From assembly GCF_014699035.1 (NCBI RefSeq), contig NZ_JACXAA010000023.1, forward strand, positions 1 to 62,209: a stretch of DNA of 62,209 bases. The letters are read 5' to 3'. Each line of letters begins with the position of its first letter. Positions within the stretch are counted from its first letter, which is position 1. Made by a program: the position numbers and the translations under genes. Origin of the DNA: Spirosoma validum (GTDB lineage: Bacteria > Bacteroidota > Bacteroidia > Cytophagales > Spirosomataceae). The notes under the pieces are model-generated. The model was not told where the DNA came from, did no database searches, and saw nothing but the letters and a program-made list of their open reading frames with translations. Of this stretch, positions 23,898-32,571 are shown piece by piece.

Positions 23898-25787
23898 TTA
23901 CAGCGCCCATAAGGTTGGACTCAACCAGCCGTTAATCGCCAGTAAGCTGATCAGATATCCCCCCGTCAGCAAGAGCAAAATAAGATACCCTTTACGCCAT
24001 TTACCGGCTAGTTTGGACCAGTGCTGAATCAGCAGATAAGTAGTCAACCCGAAACAGAGCGTAAACACCCAAAAACCGCTAAAAATATACCAGGAGTCCG
24101 CCGTAGCTGATGTGCCTACAATGGTGTGTCGATCATACTGGGTAAATAATCGGAATAAGGCCCAGAAGAATACCCCACTGCCAACAAGCGGTAGCAGCCG
24201 ATACCCCCAGGCAGGGTAGTCCCAGGATGACCCCTGAAAGCGGCCTCGTATTCCCTGAACCAGCCAGATGGGTCCGGCCAGGAGCCCGCTCAGCAAAATA
24301 ACTAAGCTAGTCAACAGCAGAATAATGGGCACCCAGGCCCCCGCCCACGAAACCTGCTGGTAGTAAAGTCCCCCTTCCATTAAGGCCCGGTTACCATCCG
24401 AATCCGTGACTAACGCTACGGTTGGGTGATGATTCCAGGCTCCGCGGAAAGTCACAGGCCCCGTAGCCACTAAGGGGAAACGCCCGCCCAGCAATTCCCG
24501 CTCGATGAGCGTGTCGCCCTGCTGCTGCAAGCGGAAGCTGTGCTGGAGGCTTTCTAAAAAACCGGTCACCAGGTTTTTGGGACTGGCGAATCGGTAATAC
24601 CCTAAATAGGGCGTTACGAATGGCTGATCAATGGGCTTGGTTATGGGGGATAAATCCGAAGCGGCCTGGGTTAGAAACGCCTGAATCAGCCGCTCGATGG
24701 GATAGAGGTTCTGATGAACGTTGATGGCGCAGGCGTAGCCAATCCCTAGCTGTCGGTTGTAACCGACAGAAGACATAAAGGCCCCAATACTGCCGGTGTG
24801 CCCCTGGAACAGGATGCCATTCGCACCCTCCCAGGACGTGTTGCCGAGTCCATACCCCTGATCCAGGCCCGCCCGGGCGGCCAGGGTCGTATGAACCCTT
24901 TCCGTCTGGTGTAGCAGGTCCGCCGACAGAAAGGATTTTCCGTTCGCCAGCTTCCACTCTCTCAGATAGGCTTGCAGGCAATGGGCCAGATCAGCGGCTG
25001 AAGCCTGGAGCGACCCATTGCCACCCTGGTAAAGTGGCACAAAAGCGGCCTTCTGGTACGTATTCCCGTGCCAATAGTAGCCCTTCGCGTAGCGCTTGCC
25101 GGGTTGTTCGCGCAGGGCTACACTACTAATGGCCATGCCTAACGGACGTAGCACGCGTTGATCGACGTAGCTGTCCCAGGGCATACCCGCGGCCTTTTCA
25201 ATCAGGTAGGCCGCTACATTATAGCCCGGATTAGCGTACGAGTGACGCTCACCCGGCTTCCAACGGACGCGCAGGGAAGGCGCGAAGCGTCGAATCGAGG
25301 CCAGCCCCCGCTCATCCACCGGGTCCAGATTCGCCGACTGACCCGGTAGCTTGTCGCCAAACCCGGCCGTGTGTTCCAGCAGGTGGATAACACGGACTGG
25401 ATTCGTCGCTTCCCAGGGATTGTCAATGGGTAGCTCGGGGGCCAGTTTGCGTACGGGATCATCCAGGCTCAGCTTCCCCGCCTGAACAAGCTGTAAAATA
25501 CCCAGGGTGGTAAACAGCTTGGTCACCGAACCCATTCGGAACAAATGCGCCGAACTGACGACTTCCTGTTTGTCTACATCGGCCAGACCCAGGCCCCCGG
25601 CAAACAGCACCGAGTCACGGGTGGTCAGCACCAGCATCAGGCCGGGGATACGCTGCTGGGCCATCACCCGGCGGAGCGTATCGGTTAATTGCGCCAAGGT
25701 GCGGGGCGAAGTGGGGGCTTGGCCGTGGGCTGTGGAGGCCATTAACAGGCCATAAAACATACAGGTCACTATGAAGCGGGTCAACAT
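23898..25787 (-). CDS. Serine hydrolase (class C beta-lactamase fold) with C-terminal membrane domain
   Basis: A 629-residue protein: signal peptide 1-23 (AHGQAP cut), beta-lactamase-fold domain ~30-370 with SVTK (Ser87, Lys90), YAN (Tyr184, Asn186 in RHSYANPGYN) and the third motif FQGHTGSIGAF. A beta domain (~385-480) follows and then four membrane helices (about 485-510, 530-550, 560-590, 600-625). All catalytic motifs are intact. Similar Bacteroidetes proteins are annotated as peptidases or esterases. It is the last gene of an apparent operon with a PA14-OmpA gene (29-base gap) and a PafA-like phosphatase, which suggests an envelope function. Confidence 0.85.
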   Translation of the reverse strand: MLTRFIVTCMFYGLLMASTAHGQAPTSPRTLAQLTDTLRRVMAQQRIPGLMLVLTTRDSVLFAGGLGLADVDKQEVVSSAHLFRMGSVTKLFTTLGILQLVQAGKLSLDDPVRKLAPELPIDNPWEATNPVRVIHLLEHTAGFGDKLPGQSANLDPVDERGLASIRRFAPSLRVRWKPGERHSYANPGYNVAAYLIEKAAGMPWDSYVDQRVLRPLGMAISSVALREQPGKRYAKGYYWHGNTYQKAAFVPLYQGGNGSLQASAADLAHCLQAYLREWKLANGKSFLSADLLHQTERVHTTLAARAGLDQGYGLGNTSWEGANGILFQGHTGSIGAFMSSVGYNRQLGIGYACAINVHQNLYPIERLIQAFLTQAASDLSPITKPIDQPFVTPYLGYYRFASPKNLVTGFLESLQHSFRLQQQGDTLIERELLGGRFPLVATGPVTFRGAWNHHPTVALVTDSDGNRALMEGGLYYQQVSWAGAWVPIILLLTSLVILLSGLLAGPIWLVQGIRGRFQGSSWDYPAWGYRLLPLVGSGVFFWALFRLFTQYDRHTIVGTSATADSWYIFSGFWVFTLCFGLTTYLLIQHWSKLAGKWRKGYLILLLLTGGYLISLLAINGWLSPTLWAL

Positions 25788-25816
25788 GGGGTAGGATTTG
25801 TTAGGGGTAAAACGAA

Positions 25817-26866
25817 TTAGTCATAGTGCGACAGGATCAGCGTCCGACGATTGCGAGCGCGCCGGGTTGGCATGGCATCCAGCGTGAGGGGCTGCTCATC
25901 CCCGTGCCATCGCCCGCGCAGCTGCGTGGGAGCTATGCCCTGCCGGGTTAAATACGCCATCACCACACGCGCCCGGTATTCGGAGAGGGTTTTGTTGAGC
26001 CCCCGATCGCCCAGCCGGTCGGCATGGCCCACGACCTCAATCCGGCCCGGTGGGTTCTTCTTCCAGTACACCAGCACACTGTCCAGCTGCTGACGGCTGG
26101 CCGGGGTGAGCTCGTAACTACCGGGCGCAAACAGCAGGGAAAGCGGGGCCACAACGGGCGGTGGGCCAGTAACTGGTCGGATTATCAATGGCGGAGCATC
26201 ATCAACCGGTCGTGGCTGGCTACGCGTGATCCATGTCTGAGCGGTTGGCTCCCGTTTTGGCTTTACCGGCAAGGCCTTTTTGGCCAGTAGCACCAGTGGT
26301 ATGTCGGGCGTAACGGCCGGTTGGCGCGGGCGATTGGGTCGGGATGGCGGGTGAAGATAGACCGTCGGAATCGTCTCCCCGGGGTCGCTCAGCCACCCAA
26401 ACCAGCGGTCCGGTTGGTCGGGGCGTTCCCAGCGCAAATCGATGCGCCCGCCATGAATGTCATTAAAATAGTCAATCCGGATCGGGTAGGTCCGGCCCGC
26501 CACCAGGTGGATCTGCCCCTCATAATGCCGGTAGGGCGTCAGGTGCCATTCATCGATGACCAGGTGCTTGCCCACCCACAGCCGAATCCCATCATCAACC
26601 CCGCAGTAAAACGTGTACTGACCACTCACTGGTGCCCGCAGCCCGCCCGTCCACCGAATGGAGTAATACGACCAGTCTAAGTCCGGTAGCGGGGGGCGGG
26701 TTGACCAATCGAAGTCCAGGGTTGGGTCAATACGAACATGGACCTTTTGGGCAAAATCGGTACCCCGGTAGTACTCGCCCGTCAGCCCCTGCTGCGCCCA
26801 AAGCGGGAAACTGAGCAGCACCCCACTGAGGCTAGCGGTCAGAAGGCACAATCGGTTAAACGGCAT
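25817..26866 (-). CDS. PA14-domain and OmpA-like peptidoglycan-binding protein
   Basis: A 349-residue periplasmic or outer-membrane protein. The signal peptide ends PLWAQ (about residue 25). Residues ~27-155 form a PA14 domain (LTGEYYRGTDFAQKVHVRID, VSGQYTFYCGVDDGIRLWVG, YPIRIDYFNDIHGGRIDLRW), a carbohydrate-binding beta-sandwich. A Pro-rich linker leads to an OmpA domain (~240-349) with LFAPGSYELTPASRQQLDSV, VVGHADRLGDRGLNKTLSEY and RRARNRRTLI, the parts that bind diaminopimelate in peptidoglycan. The combination would link glycans to the cell wall. Second gene of the operon. Confidence 0.85.
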   Translation of the reverse strand: MPFNRLCLLTASLSGVLLSFPLWAQQGLTGEYYRGTDFAQKVHVRIDPTLDFDWSTRPPLPDLDWSYYSIRWTGGLRAPVSGQYTFYCGVDDGIRLWVGKHLVIDEWHLTPYRHYEGQIHLVAGRTYPIRIDYFNDIHGGRIDLRWERPDQPDRWFGWLSDPGETIPTVYLHPPSRPNRPRQPAVTPDIPLVLLAKKALPVKPKREPTAQTWITRSQPRPVDDAPPLIIRPVTGPPPVVAPLSLLFAPGSYELTPASRQQLDSVLVYWKKNPPGRIEVVGHADRLGDRGLNKTLSEYRARVVMAYLTRQGIAPTQLRGRWHGDEQPLTLDAMPTRRARNRRTLILSHYD

Positions 26867-26905
26867 GGCTCTTTTGGCATTTAGGGGACGGAAATCGATT
26901 GGACA

Positions 26906-28558
26906 TTAGGGTTGCAGGGCTTCACCAACGGGTTGCCCCGTCGTGCCACTGGGGGGCAGCATCCGTAGCAGCGCCGAGAGCGTGGGGGCAATATCGGAGG
27001 GACTGGTAGGCCGCCGGGTTTCGCCCCGGCGAATGCCCCAGCCGTAAAAAATACAGGGCACCTGTCGGTCATAGGTATACGCCGAGCCGTGGGTCGTGCC
27101 AATGGGCAGGCCGACAAACCAGCCGGGCTGGTAGATCAACTGCAAATCCCCACTGCGCCGGGCATGGTAGCTATTCTTGTACAGGCGCAGTTGCTCATCC
27201 GGTAGGTTAGCCTGGGCCAGCGCCCGCAGGTTGACCAGATCGGCCACGCCGGGGATCGTCGTCAGGCGCGGTTGGAGGGCTTGCTGAACAGCGGATACCG
27301 ACAGGTTTTTCTCGCGTAGCAGGGCCTGGTTGAGATACAGTTGATCATTCATGCTGCCCATCTGAACATAGTTACCTGGACCAAAGGCATCCAGTAGGGA
27401 TTGGTTCAGGGTCTGGCTTAACTGGCGGGGATCAATTAGTCCTGCCGGCAGGTGGTGGGCCTGCCAGTAGGCGGGCACGTCCATCACCCCATGATCACCG
27501 GTTAAAAAGACGGTGTAGCCGTCGGGCCCCACCCAGCTATCCAGGGCCTTTAACAAGTCCGCTAGCTCCGCATCGAGCCGCAGGAAAATATCTTCCTGTT
27601 CGACCGAGGTGGGCCCAAAGGAATGACCCACCAGGTCCGGGGTAGAAAAACTGATGGCCAGAAAATCCGTGGCGGCCCCTTTGCCTAAATTCTCGCCTTT
27701 CAAGGCGGCCAGCGCCATCTCCTTGGTTAAGGTGTTGCCCCAGGGCGTGTACGTGAGAAGCTCAAATACCGCACCCGCGGGACCGGCCATTTCGTAGGGA
27801 AAGCTGGAGGTCGACTTCCCCGGCAGCTTGTACTCGTAGGGTTGATCATCAGGGGTGCTTTCGGTATACTCGGCCACAGGCCGCAGCGTCTTCCAGCCCC
27901 GCTGGCTATACTCCGCCGGCAGCTTGCGGGCATTGAAGGCTTCCACCCAGGCGGGTAGTTGGGACTGATAAAATGAGCTGGTCACCCAGGTGCCGGTTCG
28001 ACTGTCAAACCAATAGGCACCCCGGGCCGAGTGGCCCGCCGAAAGAATGGCGCTACGATCCTTTAGCGCAATGCCAACCGCTTTGGAGCGAAAATTGGTG
28101 GCCAGGGCCAACTGGTCGGCGATTGTGGTCACCAGTAAGTTACGGGGGGAAAACCGGGCGGGCAGGGCGTTGGGATGGCCTACCCCTCGCACGCTGGTGT
28201 CTTCCACACAGTAAATGCCTTTAGCCTGGCTGGGATCATACCAGTCATTGCCCACGATGCCATGAATGGCGGGCAGGGAGCCCGAATAGATCGAAGCGTG
28301 CCCCGCTGCGGTGGCTGTTAGGGCATAGTCATACTGCGTATTCTGGCAGGTAAATCCCCCCTTCAGGAGTCGTTTGAAGCCCCCGGCTCCGTATTTTTTT
28401 TCGTAGCGATAAAGAAAGTCGGCTCGCATCTGGTCGACCACAATACCCACGACCAGTTTGGGGGCTGATACGGGTGAAGGAGACGGCTGACGAGCGGGTT
28501 GAGCCCAGGAGTTGGCCATAACGAACAGGCCAAGCAAATAAACGGGTCGAAAAAGCAT
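26906..28558 (-). CDS. PafA-type alkaline phosphatase/nucleotide pyrophosphatase superfamily protein
   Basis: A 550-residue exported enzyme (signal peptide to NSWAQ20). Metal ligand Asp42 is in VVGIVVDQMRADFLYRYEKK, and the nucleophile region reads LTATAAGHASIYSGSLP, with Thr83 at the PafA nucleophile position. Further ligands are visible in DLVGHSFGP and LTGDHGVM. Members hydrolyse phosphate monoesters in the periplasm; PafA is the main phosphatase of many Bacteroidetes. It is the first gene of the operon. The 23-base dyad at 28591-28613, 33 bases upstream of the ATG, also precedes the PadR gene. Confidence 0.88.
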   Translation of the reverse strand: MLFRPVYLLGLFVMANSWAQPARQPSPSPVSAPKLVVGIVVDQMRADFLYRYEKKYGAGGFKRLLKGGFTCQNTQYDYALTATAAGHASIYSGSLPAIHGIVGNDWYDPSQAKGIYCVEDTSVRGVGHPNALPARFSPRNLLVTTIADQLALATNFRSKAVGIALKDRSAILSAGHSARGAYWFDSRTGTWVTSSFYQSQLPAWVEAFNARKLPAEYSQRGWKTLRPVAEYTESTPDDQPYEYKLPGKSTSSFPYEMAGPAGAVFELLTYTPWGNTLTKEMALAALKGENLGKGAATDFLAISFSTPDLVGHSFGPTSVEQEDIFLRLDAELADLLKALDSWVGPDGYTVFLTGDHGVMDVPAYWQAHHLPAGLIDPRQLSQTLNQSLLDAFGPGNYVQMGSMNDQLYLNQALLREKNLSVSAVQQALQPRLTTIPGVADLVNLRALAQANLPDEQLRLYKNSYHARRSGDLQLIYQPGWFVGLPIGTTHGSAYTYDRQVPCIFYGWGIRRGETRRPTSPSDIAPTLSALLRMLPPSGTTGQPVGEALQP

Positions 28559-28590
28559 GTACGTAAACAGGGTTTATAGGTAAGGAAAAG

Positions 28591-28613
28591 ATATATATAG
28601 TTTTTCTGTATAT
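28591..28613 (-). promoter_or_regulatory. PadR-type operator upstream of the phosphatase operon
   Basis: On the plus strand it reads ATATATATAGTTTTTC then TGTATAT. Read on the minus strand it is ATATACAG-AAAAA-CTATATAT, a dyad matching at 7 of 8 positions. The first 16 bases are identical to those at 29669-29684, in front of the PadR gene. Confidence 0.55.
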
Positions 28614-28709
28614 TATAGACACAATGAACCAATCACTGAAGCGCCAGTGCTGCCAGAAGCAGGCCAACCGGATAAACTGTTTACCGGTAGCTATCCCTTA
28701 ATAGGATGA

Positions 28710-29264
28710 TTATCGAGTAACGAGTGCCCGTTTACGCGGGGCGGGCCGACGAACGTATTCCTCGCGAAGGGCGGGATGGCGGACCAGGCTTGTTCGCTGA
28801 TGGCTACGGGTGTGGCGAAGCCCCTGCAAAAACAGCAGGAGCAGCAACGGGCAAAGCAGGCTGGCCACCAGGCCAACGGGTATAGCGAGTCCCCGGCTCG
28901 CCAGTAGCCAGCCGGTGAGCATGACACTTAAAAACGCACCGATCAACAGGGTACTCCGCACGGGTTGAATGAGGCCAAAAGCAGCCTTTTCCCGTTTGGT
29001 GAACCGGGCCGGATGCCGCCAGAAACTGGTTCGGGGTAAGGCCCCCTGTCGAATCAAGGTATGTTGGAGGTGACGAACCGACAGCGCCGTAGCCTCCCGC
29101 CGGATCATGGCCAGCGCTTGCTCAAAGGAGAGCCCATGACTCATTCGCTCTTCCGCCTGGCAGGCCAGGTAGTCAATTAATTCGTCCATTAATAGCTCAG
29201 GGGTACCCACCTGACGCAGATGCTGACGCAGGCAGTAGGTTTGTTGCGGGGTCAAGTAGGTCAT
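28710..29264 (-). CDS. Two-helix membrane protein co-transcribed with PadR
   Basis: A 184-residue protein with an N-terminal helical region (LTPQQTYCLRQHLRQVG, LLMDELIDYLACQAEERMSHG) resembling the permease prefix domain found on Bacteroidetes FtsX-like permeases, followed by two membrane helices (about 105-125 and 127-147) and a basic tail. No permease domain follows, so it is a stand-alone prefix-like protein. Its ATG overlaps the PadR stop codon in ATGA, so translation is coupled; it may relay a membrane signal to PadR, which is speculation. Confidence 0.6.
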   Translation of the reverse strand: MTYLTPQQTYCLRQHLRQVGTPELLMDELIDYLACQAEERMSHGLSFEQALAMIRREATALSVRHLQHTLIRQGALPRTSFWRHPARFTKREKAAFGLIQPVRSTLLIGAFLSVMLTGWLLASRGLAIPVGLVASLLCPLLLLLFLQGLRHTRSHQRTSLVRHPALREEYVRRPAPRKRALVTR

Positions 29265-29635
29265 AAACCGGTGGCGTCAGGCGAGGGGGGAGTAGACAGG
29301 GTAAGCGGCAGCTGCATCAATCGGTTCATCAACTGGGTGAAATGGGTAAAATCCAGTAGTTTTTGGCGAGCGGTTTGGCGACCGGTGAGCGTTAAGACGT
29401 AGTACTTACGCAGCCGACCCTCCACTTCTTCGGATTCGGTTCGCACCAGGCTTTCCTGTTCGAGTTTATAGAGGAGGGGGTAGAGCGAGCCAAAGGTGAG
29501 CACGATTTCGCCCCGGGTCCGTTCTTTAACAGCCTGGGTAATTTCGTAGCCATACATGCGGTCTTTTTCGGCGAGTAAGCCTAGTACAATGGTTTTGAGC
29601 GTTCCCCGAAGGTATTCCGTGGTTGAAGAGTCCAT
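29261..29635 (-). CDS. PadR-family transcriptional regulator
   Basis: About 124 residues from the ATG at 29635 (MDSSTTEYLRGTLKTIVLGL). The PadR winged helix is clear: LLAEKDRMYGYEITQAV, VLTFGSLYPLLYKLEQESLV, then the wing EVEGRLRKYYVLTLTGRQTA and a dimerising C-terminal helix. The start at 29635 is chosen over 29668 because it matches family length and leaves the operator-like dyad 34 bases upstream, the same distance as before the phosphatase gene. PadR proteins usually repress their own operon and envelope or transporter genes. Confidence 0.9.
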   Translation of the reverse strand: MDSSTTEYLRGTLKTIVLGLLAEKDRMYGYEITQAVKERTRGEIVLTFGSLYPLLYKLEQESLVRTESEEVEGRLRKYYVLTLTGRQTARQKLLDFTHFTQLMNRLMQLPLTLSTPPSPDATGL

Positions 29636-29668
29636 TTCGTTAGTTGGTTCGTCACAGAAATCGCTCAA

Positions 29669-29692
29669 ATATATATAGTTTTTCGATATATA
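29669..29692 (-). promoter_or_regulatory. PadR-type operator upstream of the PadR operon
   Basis: ATATATATAGTTTTTC (29669-29684) followed by GATATATA forms the dyad ATATATCG-AAAAA-CTATATAT on the minus strand. The 16-base identity with the phosphatase-operon site and the equal distance to the start codon suggest one regulator for both. Confidence 0.55.
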
Positions 29693-29928
29693 CAGAAAAG
29701 GTAAATAATTTTTTCGGTATAGTGGTACTTATCTGCCTGGATGGGGCGACAAGGGACAGTGATCAGTCCTTCTTATGGGCAACTAGGCTTTTATTAAACG
29801 AGAGCCGGTGAGTCTAATCGGATCGTATATACTAAAATCAGGCAAGTATCATATAGGCTATTCAGTCCCCTTTGCGTTTTAATAGCTTACTTCACTCGAG
29901 TACAGCCATTGGTATTGACTGCCTCACA

Positions 29929-29990
29929 AAACACCCTATTTATTGATACGTAATTCGTACTCGTCTCAAGTGGGAACTATTGATGAGACG
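29929..29990 (+). repeat. Dispersed intergenic element, copy 9 (perfect inner stem)
   Basis: Head AAAACACCCTATTTATTG, CGTCTCA (29962-29968), AGTGGGAACTATTGA, TGAGACG (29984-29990). CGTCTCA and TGAGACG are exactly complementary, giving the best inner hairpin in the window. It lies in the gap between the divergent PadR and response-regulator genes; the rest of that gap is AT-rich without a gene. Confidence 0.7.
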
Positions 29991-30150
29991 ATTATTTGTT
30001 AATAACAATCAACACTAATCCATAGCATATGGAATTGGAATAAGTACAGGTGACGAAAGTCATGGTAGAAATTTGGTTATTAGTTTATTTTTAGGCAACG
30101 ACTCGAACGCTTATAGATACTAAAAGGTTGATTCGTTGACAACTTGTACA

Positions 30151-30558
30151 ATGAACGATTTCAAGAAGAAGTGGGTCATTCTCGTCGACGATGATGAAGA
30201 TGACCGATTTTTGTTTCAACAGGCTTTCCGCCCCTACTCCTCAAATTATCTCTTGCAGACATTAGCAACTGGACCTGAACTTTTCCAACTCTTGGAGGAC
30301 TCGTTGGGTCTGCCAGCGTTAATCATCCTGGATCTGAACATGCCCCTGGTCGATGGATTCGAGGTGCTCACTTGGCTTCGTAGCCATGCTGATTACGCGT
30401 TGATTCCGACTGTGATTTTAACCACTTCTGCTGACCAAACGGATCGTCAACGGGCTCAAGAGTTAGGTGCTAACCGGTTCTTGACCAAACCGCCCACCCT
30501 TCCAGATTTAACTAAGTTGGTTGCTGGTCTGGAGCAGGACTGGTTAGTACGTTTATAG
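30151..30558 (+). CDS. Single-domain response regulator (REC)
   Basis: A 135-residue CheY-like protein (start ATG 30151, MNDFKKKWVILVDDDEDDRF). The acidic pair is in VILVDDDEDD, the phospho-acceptor Asp in LIILDLNMPLVDGF, the Thr in VILTTSADQT, and the Lys in FLTKPP. It ends after the receiver domain, so it has no output of its own and would act by protein contacts, as in many Bacteroidetes phosphorelays. No kinase is adjacent. Confidence 0.9.
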   Translation: MNDFKKKWVILVDDDEDDRFLFQQAFRPYSSNYLLQTLATGPELFQLLEDSLGLPALIILDLNMPLVDGFEVLTWLRSHADYALIPTVILTTSADQTDRQRAQELGANRFLTKPPTLPDLTKLVAGLEQDWLVRL

Positions 30559-30662
30559 ATATAGACTCGTCAATAGTAAAAACAATCAACCTTTGGGCAT
30601 AACCAACTAAAGAGCTGTATCGCCGGGTGGGCAAATTTCCAGCCGCAGACAGTCGTCACGGC

Positions 30663-30683
30663 CGGTCCGGCAACGGCGGACCG
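30663..30683 (+). terminator. GC-rich hairpin after the response regulator
   Basis: CGGTCCG (30663-30669) and CGGACCG (30677-30683) pair around a 7-base loop, with a further GGC/GCC pairing outside. It lies between convergent genes and may stop transcripts from either side. The rest of 30559-30836 shows nothing. Confidence 0.4.
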
Positions 30684-30836
30684 TGCCGGAGCAGGACCGT
30701 TTGCCATAGTGAAGGCTTCTCATTTGGGGGAGGGTTAATTGATACTGGCTGAGTTGTTATTAGTTGATCTTAGTGAATTGTCAGCCAGTCAAGTATAAGC
30801 AGCTAATGAAGGTAAACGGGCTTTGACTGCTTTCGG

Positions 30837-32495
30837 CTATCGACTTACCGAAACAACCATGTTGTCCACTGGCAACAAGACCCGGTCCTTCATCTGGGTA
30901 AAAGCCAGTCCAAGCGCACGCTTATTTTTTGCTATTGGCCTTGGCTTGGTTGCTTTCCCGTTGACAATGAAGACAATAGGCTTGCTTATGTCAACTAGTT
31001 CTGGGTAGACATAAAAGGTGAATTCCCGAACACCAGATGTCCGTACGGTAATGGTATTGTGTTGAATACGCGCCTCAATGACCCCTGTTTTGTGAGTGTT
31101 GAAATTCACTTTCCCCCGGTTTTCTCTGGTCGTAACCTCCGGGTTATAGGAATGCACCCACGCCGCGGGCGCTGTTACTGTGTCGAGTTGGGTAATAGCG
31201 AGCCAGTCACAGCGACCGTTATGGATATTGTCGGTTTCCCATCTAATCGTAGGCGAGAAAGGATTCCGCACCCTAGCAAATAGGCTATCATAGGCAAAGC
31301 GTACCCGGTTGGCCTGATTAAGTGGTAATCCGTGATCGCCATCCAGGGCGTAGTTCTGCCAATTCGCCCCTATCCCTTGCGCGTACCGATAAATGCTATC
31401 GACTTTACTCAGCTTAAACAGGTGGTCACTTTTAGCATTTACCCCATAAAAGGGGCGATTGTTCGACAAGTTTCGCAGGGGGGTATTGGTGATATACGAC
31501 TGAGGAAAGTAGGTAAAAGCCAGGAACGAGGCAAACGTTGTCGGTTGGTTAATGGCAAAGTAGAAGGCCCCTTCTCCACCATTAGAATGACCCGCTAACC
31601 ACACCCGATTATCATCAATATTATAGAGCGACTTTAGAAAGGCTACCTCCGTCAAGATAGCCTGAAAGGCTAATGGATGATACAACCAATGAAGATCTTT
31701 TCGAGCAAATGGATATAGGATGAAGGCCCCCTCCGCTAACGCTTTCTCAAACACAGGAGCTTCATAACTAGGCGCGTTTCCCCGGACCATAAACTGGGGG
31801 CGCCCCCGAACAGCACCTTGCAAGAAGACATACAAAGGGGTTTTCTGCCCAGGGTGGTACTGTTTGGGAATATGAATCAGAAAAGGTACCGTCAGGGTAT
31901 CATTGATCCTGATTTGATATAACGTCCACTGGTCCAAGACAGGCGGTGTCTGGTAAGAATTATAGTTTTTCAAGCGCTGATATACCCGATCGAAATCGCC
32001 TTCTCCAATCAGCTTCGCTAACCGCTGGTGATCCAACAGAGCCGACGTATTGAGTCGTTTTGTCGTATCGGTTATTCCCTGGTAGTAACGCCGATTAGCG
32101 GTCTGTACCGAGTCGTATTTGGGTTTGGTCAAAGCGATGGCTTTTTGCCAGGTCTGGGTGCTTGACACACAGGTCAGCAACGTGCTGTCCTGCTGAAAGT
32201 CATAATACATCGAGTAGTGTAAATGCTTGTTGACTAACTCCTCAAAATAGGTTTTTGCTTTGTCATCCTCCTTAGTTTGACAGGCGCTAATCACTGCCCG
32301 GTAATAGTTATAGTTGTTCTGGTAGTCTTTGATCCCTGTGGCCAGGAGCTTTTCTGTCCAGTACAAGCTTTTCGCATAATTCTTCTGATTGTAACTGGCA
32401 AAAGCCCGGTCATTGTAGACAGCCGCAGAATCCGCTTGTCCACTAACGTTGTGCGTGATGACGAGTATGAATAAGCTAAGTAGGTAACGTTTCAT
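30837..32495 (-). CDS. Exported TPR-esterase (alpha/beta hydrolase)
   Basis: A 552-residue protein: signal peptide to HNVSGQ (~20), TPR-like helical segment ~25-120 (AFASYNQKNYAKSLYWTEKL), then an alpha/beta-hydrolase domain ~200-400. The nucleophile elbow is GHSNGGEGAFYFA (Ser ~302) and a late DGDHGLPLNQ supplies the His; PLYVFLQGAVRGR forms the oxyanion side. A C-terminal beta domain (~430-552) follows. The layout matches feruloyl-esterase/PHB-depolymerase-like proteins of Bacteroidetes; substrate unknown. It is followed upstream by an AraC gene across a 76-base gap. Confidence 0.75.
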   Translation of the reverse strand: MKRYLLSLFILVITHNVSGQADSAAVYNDRAFASYNQKNYAKSLYWTEKLLATGIKDYQNNYNYYRAVISACQTKEDDKAKTYFEELVNKHLHYSMYYDFQQDSTLLTCVSSTQTWQKAIALTKPKYDSVQTANRRYYQGITDTTKRLNTSALLDHQRLAKLIGEGDFDRVYQRLKNYNSYQTPPVLDQWTLYQIRINDTLTVPFLIHIPKQYHPGQKTPLYVFLQGAVRGRPQFMVRGNAPSYEAPVFEKALAEGAFILYPFARKDLHWLYHPLAFQAILTEVAFLKSLYNIDDNRVWLAGHSNGGEGAFYFAINQPTTFASFLAFTYFPQSYITNTPLRNLSNNRPFYGVNAKSDHLFKLSKVDSIYRYAQGIGANWQNYALDGDHGLPLNQANRVRFAYDSLFARVRNPFSPTIRWETDNIHNGRCDWLAITQLDTVTAPAAWVHSYNPEVTTRENRGKVNFNTHKTGVIEARIQHNTITVRTSGVREFTFYVYPELVDISKPIVFIVNGKATKPRPIAKNKRALGLAFTQMKDRVLLPVDNMVVSVSR

Positions 32496-32571
32496 AAAAT
32501 GCCAAGTGAATGAGTTGGCACAAATATGCGAAGTAGATATTAAGGTAAATTGTATTTTTTGGACAGCGGGG

